Shown in pieces: positions 17,841 to 25,574 of a stretch of DNA of 64,000 nucleotides. Position 1 is the first letter of the stretch. The number at the start of each line of letters is the position of its first letter. Position numbers and translations under genes: made by a program. The stretch lies in assembly GCA_902518155.1 (NCBI GenBank), contig CABYFA010000003.1, positions 1 through 64,000 on the forward strand. Direction: 5' to 3'. Source of the stretch: an uncultured Pelagibacteraceae bacterium. GTDB taxonomy: Bacteria > Pseudomonadota > Alphaproteobacteria > Pelagibacterales > Pelagibacteraceae. A model generated the notes under the pieces. It was not told where the DNA came from and did not search any database. It saw only the letters and a program-made list of their open reading frames with translations.

Positions 17841-18732
17841 CTTTTAAAATTAATTCAATAAGTTTAATAAAACTTATACCATGAAATGCGGCAATCTCAG
17901 GAACTAAAGAAAGTTTTGTCATTCCTGGCTGAGTATTAATTTCTAAAAGATAAAACTTACCCCTGAAATATTTGAAATCTGAACGGGTAACTCCTCGGCA
18001 ACCTACCAAACTATGTGCTTTAGAAGAAATTTTCATTATTTGATCATATTTTTTTTTAGGTAAATCCACCGGTATAATATGTTCCGTTTTTGCTTTTGGA
18101 TTATATTTTGCTTGATAATCGTAAAATTTTCTTTTTGGTTTTAATTCAATTGCACCAAGTTTCTTTGAGCCAATCATTGCAGCCTGAATCTCTCTACCTG
18201 GGATAAATTCTTCAATAATTATTTTTTTATAATCTTCTAAATACCTCAATTTTTTTTTGATATCTGTTTTTGTACATATAAAAACATTTACACTTGAACC
18301 TTCATTGATTGGCTTTATCACAACTGGAAATTTAAGTTTTTTTTCAATATTTCTAACAATATTTTTTTCATCTTTACTGAAAGAAAAGGTCAAGAATTTT
18401 GGGGTCAATATTTTGTTTTTTATAAAAATCTTTTTTGATAACACTTTATCCATCGCTATTGATGATGAAATCACGCCTGAGTGAGTATAAGGAATTTTTA
18501 AACTCTCTAATATTGTTTGAATATAACCATCCTCACCAAACTGACCATGTAACGCGTTGAAAATTTTGTTTGGTTTGAATTTTTTAATAACATCAAATAA
18601 CTGAAAATTTGGCTCAGTTATTTTTACTAAATAATCATTTTTTTTTAATTCCTTAGCTACTTGTTTTCCAGTATCAATGCTGATTGATCTTTCTTTTGAA
18701 ATACCACCCGAAATAATTAATATTTTTTTCAA
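17821..18732 (-). CDS. ddl: D-alanine--D-alanine ligase
   Basis: ATP-grasp ligase making the D-Ala-D-Ala dipeptide for MurF. Family motifs in the 303 residues are ISGGISKERSIS, ALHGQFGEDG, the ATP-grasp segment FPVVIKPINEGSSVNVF, EEFIPGRE, CRGVTRSDFKY and LLEINTQPGMT. Length and order are normal. It starts 1 bp after the murB stop and overlaps ftsQ by 20 nt, so translation of the run is probably coupled. It acts in the cytoplasm. Confidence 0.96.
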   Translation of the reverse strand: MKKILIISGGISKERSISIDTGKQVAKELKKNDYLVKITEPNFQLFDVIKKFKPNKIFNALHGQFGEDGYIQTILESLKIPYTHSGVISSSIAMDKVLSKKIFIKNKILTPKFLTFSFSKDEKNIVRNIEKKLKFPVVIKPINEGSSVNVFICTKTDIKKKLRYLEDYKKIIIEEFIPGREIQAAMIGSKKLGAIELKPKRKFYDYQAKYNPKAKTEHIIPVDLPKKKYDQIMKISSKAHSLVGCRGVTRSDFKYFRGKFYLLEINTQPGMTKLSLVPEIAAFHGISFIKLIELILKDASTNK

Positions 18733-18733
18733 T

Positions 18734-19642
18734 TTATTTTAAAATTTTGATTTCTTTTTCTAATTTTATACCAGTTTTTTCTAAAACCTCTTTTGATACA
18801 AATTCAATTAAATTGTTCATATCATTGAAAGAAGCGCTACCCTTATTTACAAAAAAATTACAATGTTTTTCAGAAATACATGCATCTCCAAAACTTTTGT
18901 CTAAAGGAACTGACTCTTTAATTAACTCCCAAACTTTCTTATTTGTTTGTGATTTAGGATTTTTAAAAGTGCTTCCGCTAGTTTTAATTCTAGTGGGTTG
19001 TGCTTTTTCTTTTTTTTTTACTAAATTCTCAATTTCATTTTTTATTTGAGAAGAATTAGATTTTAACCCTTTAAATGAAGCGCTTAGAAAAATTAAATCA
19101 TCGGATAAGTTACTTTTTCTATACTCAAATTTTATTTCTCTACTTGGGATAGTAATAATATTTCCAGATTTATCGATTGCTTGAACTGATATCAATATAT
19201 CTTTAAATTCTTTATTAAAACAACCTGCGTTCATTCTAATTCCACCTCCTATTGTGCCTGGTATACAAGATAAAAACTCAAATCCACTAAGACTATTTTT
19301 TACAGCAAAGTCTGATAAAGACTTATCAGTCACAGCACTGCCAGCAATTATCACATCATCTCCAAGAAGTGAGATGTTATTAAAATTTTTTCCTAATTTT
19401 ATAACTATACCATCAAATAAATCATCAGATATTAAAGTGTTAGAACCTGCTCCAAGAATAAATATTTTTTCCTGATTATTTACTATTTTCAAAAATTTAA
19501 TCAGTTCATGAAGATTTTTAGCTTTGAAAAAAACTTTTGCTTTTCCACCGATGTTAAACCAATTTTTTTTTTTTAGATCATGCTCAAATGTTACATTTTC
19601 CTCAAATCCTCTAAATAATGTTTTTAGTTGGTCTAATTTCAT
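18734..19642 (-). CDS. murB: UDP-N-acetylmuramate dehydrogenase
   Basis: FAD enzyme reducing enolpyruvyl-UDP-GlcNAc to UDP-MurNAc with NADPH. FAD-binding segments ILGAGSNTLISDD and CIPGTIGGGIRMNAGCF are present. The C-terminal part has TSGSTFKNP, which contains the catalytic serine, and a final glutamate-containing segment. I place the start at the ATG at 19642, whose A is also the last base of the murC stop (TAATG), giving 302 residues. An upstream in-frame ATG at 19672 would lie inside murC. Confidence 0.95.
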   Translation of the reverse strand: MKLDQLKTLFRGFEENVTFEHDLKKKNWFNIGGKAKVFFKAKNLHELIKFLKIVNNQEKIFILGAGSNTLISDDLFDGIVIKLGKNFNNISLLGDDVIIAGSAVTDKSLSDFAVKNSLSGFEFLSCIPGTIGGGIRMNAGCFNKEFKDILISVQAIDKSGNIITIPSREIKFEYRKSNLSDDLIFLSASFKGLKSNSSQIKNEIENLVKKKEKAQPTRIKTSGSTFKNPKSQTNKKVWELIKESVPLDKSFGDACISEKHCNFFVNKGSASFNDMNNLIEFVSKEVLEKTGIKLEKEIKILK

Positions 19643-21036
19643 TATATTAATTTTGGGAGTTCCCTCATCCAATTAGAGATGCTACCTGCACCCATTCCAA
19701 TAACAATTTTTTTTCCAGTCATATTTTTTTTTATAAATTTGGCCAGTTGAAAATTATCACTTACTAAAAATAATTTTACTTTTGAATTTTTTATTATCTC
19801 TTTAGCAAAATTTATATAATTAAATCCTAACTTAATTTTTTCTCCAGCTGAATATACAGGGCATAGAACAACAATATCAGCATTCTTAAACGCAAAAGAG
19901 AATTCTTTTCTCAAATCTTTAAGTCTTGACACTCTATGTGGTTGAAAAATGCAAACTTTTTCGTAATCTTTATAAACCTTGTTAACACCATCCAAAACTA
20001 CTTTTATTTCAGTTGGATGATGAGCGTAATCATCATAAAAATCAATATTGTTGTAAGTAAATATTTTATTAAATCTTCTTTGAACACCTTTAAAATTTTT
20101 TAATCCTTTTTTTATATCAGAAATTGAAATACCAATAGTAATTGCAACAGCAGTAGCTGCAACAGAATTTCTTACATTATGAACACCGAGTAATGGAATT
20201 CTTATTTTTTTAATCTTTATTCTTTTCTTATTTGGGACATTTACTAATATGTCAAATTCTGTAAAGGTTTTGTTTTGATTTATATTCTTAATTAAAAAGT
20301 TTGATTTTGAATGAAGTCCATAGGTATAAAAATTTCTATTCTCTAATTTTTTAATTATTTTATTATTTATAGGGTCATCTAAACAAATAAATGATTTTCC
20401 AAAAGAAGGAACTTTTTTTATAAAATTTATAAAATATTTCTCTAAGTCATCCATGGATTTGTAAAAATCCATATGTTCTCTATCTATATTTGTAATAATT
20501 GAATAAGTAGGAGGTATGTGAAGGAAACTTCCATCAGACTCATCTGCTTCCAAAACTGTCCAATCACTCTTTCCTAACTTAGCAGTATTTTTGATAGAAT
20601 TAATTACCCCTCCATTAATAATTGTTGGATCTAATTTAGTTTTTTGCAGTATTGAGGTAATTAAAGAAGTTGTTGTGGTCTTGCCATGTGAACCAACTAC
20701 AACAATATTTTTCATAAGAGAAACGATGTGAGCTAACATTTTTCCTCTGGTAATAATTGGAAGTTTTTTTCTTCTAGCTTCAATGTATTCTGAATTATTT
20801 TTTTTTATTGCTGAGGAAATGACTGCTATTGTTGCATTCTTTAAATTATGTTTTTTTTGACCAATAAAAACTTTTATTTTTTCTTTTTTCAATCTATCTA
20901 TATTTTTATTTAATGATAGGTCACTACCTTGGACTTTAAATCCTTTACCTTTCATAATTAAAGAAAGTCCACTCATGCCAATACCGCCGATGCCAATGAA
21001 GTGAATAACCTCAGTTTTTGCTAATTCAATTTTCAT
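19642..21036 (-). CDS. murC: UDP-N-acetylmuramate--L-alanine ligase
   Basis: First amino-acid ligase of peptidoglycan precursor synthesis. The N-terminal dinucleotide-type loop IHFIGIGGIGMSGL starts near residue 12. The Mur ligase P-loop VVGSHGKTTTTSLI sits near residue 115, followed by LEADESDGSF, ITNIDREHMDFY and the C-terminal DDYAHHPTE. The 464 residues match the family. It overlaps murG by 11 nt and shares one base with murB's start codon. Confidence 0.97.
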   Translation of the reverse strand: MKIELAKTEVIHFIGIGGIGMSGLSLIMKGKGFKVQGSDLSLNKNIDRLKKEKIKVFIGQKKHNLKNATIAVISSAIKKNNSEYIEARRKKLPIITRGKMLAHIVSLMKNIVVVGSHGKTTTTSLITSILQKTKLDPTIINGGVINSIKNTAKLGKSDWTVLEADESDGSFLHIPPTYSIITNIDREHMDFYKSMDDLEKYFINFIKKVPSFGKSFICLDDPINNKIIKKLENRNFYTYGLHSKSNFLIKNINQNKTFTEFDILVNVPNKKRIKIKKIRIPLLGVHNVRNSVAATAVAITIGISISDIKKGLKNFKGVQRRFNKIFTYNNIDFYDDYAHHPTEIKVVLDGVNKVYKDYEKVCIFQPHRVSRLKDLRKEFSFAFKNADIVVLCPVYSAGEKIKLGFNYINFAKEIIKNSKVKLFLVSDNFQLAKFIKKNMTGKKIVIGMGAGSISNWMRELPKLI

Positions 21037-22090
21037 TAATTATATTTAATATTTTTTGATTTACATTAATCCAAGTATTTTTGTAATTTAATTTTTTTAA
21101 ATTTTCCTTTTTTTGTAAAAATTCAGAATTATCAGATAATATATTGGTTAAAAGTTGCTCTATATTATCCTCAAATGTCTCTTGATTAAGAATCCAACAA
21201 CATTCTTTTTCTTTATAAAATAAAGCATTTTCAAATTGATGATTGTCCTTAGAATTTGGTAATGGCACCGCGATAAATGGTATGTTTAAAAAAGATAGTT
21301 CAGCTAAAGTTGAAGCACCTGATCTAGTTATACAAACATCTGAATTATTAATTATTTCTTCAAAGTTTTTGTTGAAACTGAAGATTAAACATTCAACATT
21401 ATTTTCATCATAGAAATTTTTTAAATTGAGAATATTTTTTTTATTTGTTTGATGCAAAATTCTGATTGGGTGTTTTTTTGAAATATTAACAATTTTATTT
21501 TTTAGATTGATATCAAAGATATTTGCTCCCTGACTTCCTCCAACAATCAACAAATTTATTTTTTTATGGTTAAAATTTTTTTGTTTTAAAGTATAAAATT
21601 TTTCTCTTACCAAGGGAAATATAGTTTCAATTTTATTTTTATATTTTGATGGAAAATTTTTTACTTTTTCTTTGTAACAAATTATTTTTTTACATGAGCT
21701 TAAAAAAAATTTATTTGTTCTACCCAAAACTAGATTGGGTTCTAACAGGTAAATCTTTAATCTTAAGAATTTTGCTGCTAATAACAATGGAAGAGACATA
21801 TAACCCCCAGTAGAGAATATTTTTTCAATATTATTTTTTTTTAATAATAAAAATGATTTTATTGTCAGTATAATTACTAATATGAAATTGATCGGAAATA
21901 AAAATATATTATTTAACCTTGGGGTATCAATAATTCTTAATTGATAATTTTCATCATTTAAATATTTTAAGCCCCTCTTATCAGTTGTGATTATTACTTT
22001 TGCATCTTTAGATAAATGTTCATAAAGTATTACTGCAGGGATTACATGGCCCCCTGATCCGCCTGTAGTTATCAAATAATTTTTATTCAT
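21026..22090 (-). CDS. murG: UDP-GlcNAc:lipid I N-acetylglucosaminyltransferase
   Basis: GT-B glycosyltransferase on the inner face of the inner membrane, converting lipid I to lipid II. The N-terminal GGSGGHVIPA loop, the ILLLEPN-like segment (YLLEPNLVLG), IVGGSQGANIFD and the C-terminal donor-binding CITRSGASTLAELSFLNIP with PLPNSKDNHQ define the family. The 354-residue length is usual. It overlaps ftsW by 8 nt and murC by 11 nt. Confidence 0.96.
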   Translation of the reverse strand: MNKNYLITTGGSGGHVIPAVILYEHLSKDAKVIITTDKRGLKYLNDENYQLRIIDTPRLNNIFLFPINFILVIILTIKSFLLLKKNNIEKIFSTGGYMSLPLLLAAKFLRLKIYLLEPNLVLGRTNKFFLSSCKKIICYKEKVKNFPSKYKNKIETIFPLVREKFYTLKQKNFNHKKINLLIVGGSQGANIFDINLKNKIVNISKKHPIRILHQTNKKNILNLKNFYDENNVECLIFSFNKNFEEIINNSDVCITRSGASTLAELSFLNIPFIAVPLPNSKDNHQFENALFYKEKECCWILNQETFEDNIEQLLTNILSDNSEFLQKKENLKKLNYKNTWINVNQKILNIINEN

Positions 22091-23216
22091 TATGATTTAG
22101 ATTTCTTTTTGTAAAATTCAAAATTATTCCAGATAAAATTGAAATACTAATTATTGAGGAACCACCATAACTTATAAATGGTAATGTCATACCAGTTGTA
22201 GGAAATAATCTAATGTTTACTCCAATATGAATTATAGTTTGCATTAATATAAGGCTTACAGATCCAACTAAAATTAATTTAATAGTTTCATCATTTTCAA
22301 AATTAACTTTTTTAAACACTGAGTAAATAAATACTAAAAACAATAAAAAGATTAAAATTATAGCAAGCACACCAAACTCTTCAGAAATTACTGAAATAAT
22401 ATAATCTGTATGTGCCTCTGGAACTCTATTTTTTAAAGTCCCTTCTCCTATACCTTTCCCAAAAAAGCCTCCACTCGTAATGGACTCTAAAGCTTTGTCT
22501 GATTGAAAATTGTAAGTTCCAGTTTCAGAGTCTATAAAAGATATTAATCTATTTTTAATGTATATAAATTTTGAAACAAAAAAAATTAAGTAAAAAAATA
22601 TTAAAATAATCGATGAAAATAAAAAAAAAAGTAAAAATATACTCACACCCGAACTAAATATTAAAACTGACCAACTAAAAAAAACTAAAAAAGTTTGTCC
22701 TATATCTGGCTGCAACGATAATAAAAATGCAATAACTAAAGTTATTATAAAAGAAAATAAATATTTTAGATAAATGTTACTAAATTTCTGGCTACACAAT
22801 ATCAAGCTAATAAAAATGATAAGAAATGGTTTAACTAATTCTATCGGTTGAAATCTAGGAAGGAAGTGTGGATCTATCCATCTTTTTGAACCCTTAACCT
22901 CTACTCCAATTATAGGCACTAAGATTAACAATATTAATGATAACAAAAAGAATAGAGAAGAATATTTTAATAGTTGCTGTTTTTCTATTGAGGATAATAC
23001 AAAAATTATAATTATCCCTAACAAAATAAAAACTAAATGTTTAAAAAAAAATTGGTAATCATTTGTATCTAATTTATCAGAAGCTATTAATGATGTGGAA
23101 ACTAAGGAAAAAAATAAACCTGTTAAAAATAATAAAATAATCAGTGAAAAAAGAAACTTATCAATATTTTTCCACCAATCATAATAAATACCAAATAAAG
23201 TATTCTTATTTTCCAT
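22083..23216 (-). CDS. ftsW: Lipid II polymerase FtsW (SEDS family)
   Basis: Polytopic SEDS protein that polymerises lipid II at the septum together with FtsI. The 377-residue sequence is dominated by about ten hydrophobic segments. SEDS signatures are GSKRWIDPHFLPRFQPIE and LKPFLI-like text near residue 110-130, SLQPDIGQTF in the middle, GKGIGEGTLKNRVPEAHTDYI, EEFGVL and the C-terminal GMTLPFISYGGSS. Its position between murD and murG identifies it as FtsW rather than RodA. Confidence 0.95.
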   Translation of the reverse strand: MENKNTLFGIYYDWWKNIDKFLFSLIILLFLTGLFFSLVSTSLIASDKLDTNDYQFFFKHLVFILLGIIIIFVLSSIEKQQLLKYSSLFFLLSLILLILVPIIGVEVKGSKRWIDPHFLPRFQPIELVKPFLIIFISLILCSQKFSNIYLKYLFSFIITLVIAFLLSLQPDIGQTFLVFFSWSVLIFSSGVSIFLLFFLFSSIILIFFYLIFFVSKFIYIKNRLISFIDSETGTYNFQSDKALESITSGGFFGKGIGEGTLKNRVPEAHTDYIISVISEEFGVLAIILIFLLFLVFIYSVFKKVNFENDETIKLILVGSVSLILMQTIIHIGVNIRLFPTTGMTLPFISYGGSSIISISILSGIILNFTKRNLNHNE

Positions 23217-24492
23217 ACATATACTTTTTTACTAGACGATTAAAATATAAACCTCTTTCTTCGAAGTTTTTAAACCTATCAAATGACGCTGCACAAGGGC
23301 TAAATAATATCGTATATTTAACAGATCTTTTTTTTTTAATTATAGAAAAAACGTTTTTCACTGCGTCTTGTAAATTTTTATAATTTTTAAATTTTACTTT
23401 GCTTTTTAATTGTTTATTAAAAAAATTTTTATTTTCTCCATAAATAAAAGCAGTAACATCACTTAAATCTTTTTTATTTAATTCTAATTTGTCACCTTTT
23501 TTATAAATACCACCTAATAACCATAATATATTGGAGGCTTTTTTTAATATTCCGGCAGAAGATGAGAAACTGGTAGATTTTGAGTCATTTATAATAGTGA
23601 GATTCTTTTTTTGGAGAATAATTTGTTGGCGATATTTCAAACCCTTAAAATTTTTTATCGTTTTTTGTAAAAGATAGTTTTTTAGTTTTAATTTTTTTGA
23701 CAATTCAATAATAAAAGATAGATTTTCTTTATTTGACTCAGTTAAAAAATATTTATTTTTGATTTCCAGAAAATCATTGTAATTTTTTTTTGTATTTACT
23801 TTAACAATTTTACAATTAAATTTTTGAGTTTTTAATTTTCTCGAAATTAGTACGTCATCTTTTTTTACAAATGCTAAACAACTTTTAGATTGAGAATCTA
23901 AAAGTTTAAATTTAGCATCAACATAATTTTGGAGAGTTATATGTCTTTCAAGATGATCAGGTTTAATATTCAAGATTATTGAATACTTTGAACTAAATAA
24001 CTGACTATAATCTAGCTGGTAAGAAGATGCCTCTATCACAAAAATTGTATTTTTTGATATTCTTTTTTCATTTAATGGAGGGTTGCCAATGTTTCCTATA
24101 AGTCTCACATCTTTTTTTTGATCTTTTAAAACTTCATATAAAATTTTAGCAGTGGTAGATTTTCCATTAGTACCTGTAATAGTAATACATTTATTTTTAT
24201 AAAAAGTAAAAAATACATCTAAATCTGTATAAATTTTTTTCTTATTAAGTTTAAGAAATTTAGATAATTTACAATTAAAAATATTGATACCAGGGCTAAT
24301 AATGATTAAATCAAATTTTATTTTTAATAATTTTAATTTAGAAATTTGTTTTGGATGTGTGTTTTTTAAATCATCAAATAGATAAATATCAGCTTTATTT
24401 CTTAAAAATTTAAAAGATGATATTCCACTTTTTCCAAGACCATAGATTAATATTTTTTTTTTCAAAAAAATATTTTCAACTTTTTTTTTCAT
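23206..24492 (-). CDS. murD: UDP-N-acetylmuramoylalanine--D-glutamate ligase
   Basis: Second amino-acid ligase, adding D-Glu. It shows ILIYGLGKSGISSFKFL at the N-terminus, the P-loop TITGTNGKSTTAKIL, VIEASSYQLDY, NIKPDHLERH and the C-terminal NDSKSTSFSSS and LLGGIYKKGD. The frame is open further upstream, but the ATG at 24492 overlaps the mraY stop as ATGA and starts right before the homologous region, so I use it (428 residues). It overlaps ftsW by 11 nt. Confidence 0.94.
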   Translation of the reverse strand: MKKKVENIFLKKKILIYGLGKSGISSFKFLRNKADIYLFDDLKNTHPKQISKLKLLKIKFDLIIISPGINIFNCKLSKFLKLNKKKIYTDLDVFFTFYKNKCITITGTNGKSTTAKILYEVLKDQKKDVRLIGNIGNPPLNEKRISKNTIFVIEASSYQLDYSQLFSSKYSIILNIKPDHLERHITLQNYVDAKFKLLDSQSKSCLAFVKKDDVLISRKLKTQKFNCKIVKVNTKKNYNDFLEIKNKYFLTESNKENLSFIIELSKKLKLKNYLLQKTIKNFKGLKYRQQIILQKKNLTIINDSKSTSFSSSAGILKKASNILWLLGGIYKKGDKLELNKKDLSDVTAFIYGENKNFFNKQLKSKVKFKNYKNLQDAVKNVFSIIKKKRSVKYTILFSPCAASFDRFKNFEERGLYFNRLVKKYMYGK

Positions 24493-25574
24493 CTCAGTTT
24501 TAAAGTAGCTAATCCTATCATTGCAAGAATTATAGAAATGATCCAAAATCGTATTACAACAGTCGATTCTGGCCAACCTTTTTTCTCAAAGTGATGATGG
24601 ATAGGTGCCATCTTAAAAATTCTTTTGCCAGTAAGTTTAAATGAAATAACTTGAACCATCACAGAAACCGCTTCCAATACAAAAAGGCCTCCGGTAATTG
24701 CTAAAACTATTTCATGTTTTGTTATTATTCCTACAGCTCCCAAAGACCCTCCTAAAGACAATGAACCAGTATCACCCATAAAAATTTTGGCTGGAGGTGC
24801 GTTAAACCATAAAAATCCAAGGCATGAACCTATTATAGCTCCACAAAATATCGCTACCTCTCCAGTTCCCTCTATGTAAGGGATTTGTAGATAATCTGAA
24901 AATACAATATTACCAGTTACATAACTAATAAATGCGAAGCATGCTGCCACCAAAATTACTGGGACAGTTGCCAAACCATCTAGACCATCTGTCAAATTAA
25001 CGGCATTAGATGAACCAATAATTACAAATATTGCAAAAGGAATAAAAAACCAACCAAGATTAATGATTAAGTTTTTAAAAAATGGAAAATATAAATTAGT
25101 TATATTTTGGTAATCTATAAAATTTACATAAATAACAACACCAATAATTGATAATACAATTTGTAAAATTATTTTAAATTTAGATGAAATTCCTGAAGAG
25201 TTACTATACTTTATCTTTTTATAATCATCAAATGCTCCTAAAAGTCCAAATGAAACAGCAACGTACACACAAAACAAAATATTAATATTTGATAAGTCTG
25301 CCCACAAAATTACTGATGTGAGTAAACCTAATAGAATAATTAATCCACCCATAGTTGGTGTACCAATTTTTTTAATTATATGTTCTTCAGGTCCGTCATC
25401 TCTTATAGGATTTAAAATTTTTAGATTAGAGAAGAATTTTATAAATGGCCCTCCAATTATTAAAACTAATATGAGTGATGTGAAAACAGATAAACCAGTT
25501 CTGAAAGTTAAGTATTTAAAAACATTCAAAAATCCAAAAGTATCTACATAGTTTAATAAAAATTGATAAAGCAT
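24489..25574 (-). CDS. mraY: Phospho-MurNAc-pentapeptide transferase
   Basis: Integral membrane enzyme attaching the MurNAc-pentapeptide to undecaprenyl phosphate to make lipid I. The 361 residues with about ten membrane helices are typical. Motifs are GTPTMGGLI, GAFDDYKKI with the conserved Asp pair, NLTDGLDGLA, FMGDTGSLSLGG and the C-terminal MAPIHHHFEKKGWPE. It abuts the murE-murF fusion with no spacer and overlaps murD by 4 nt. Confidence 0.97.
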   Translation of the reverse strand: MLYQFLLNYVDTFGFLNVFKYLTFRTGLSVFTSLILVLIIGGPFIKFFSNLKILNPIRDDGPEEHIIKKIGTPTMGGLIILLGLLTSVILWADLSNINILFCVYVAVSFGLLGAFDDYKKIKYSNSSGISSKFKIILQIVLSIIGVVIYVNFIDYQNITNLYFPFFKNLIINLGWFFIPFAIFVIIGSSNAVNLTDGLDGLATVPVILVAACFAFISYVTGNIVFSDYLQIPYIEGTGEVAIFCGAIIGSCLGFLWFNAPPAKIFMGDTGSLSLGGSLGAVGIITKHEIVLAITGGLFVLEAVSVMVQVISFKLTGKRIFKMAPIHHHFEKKGWPESTVVIRFWIISIILAMIGLATLKLR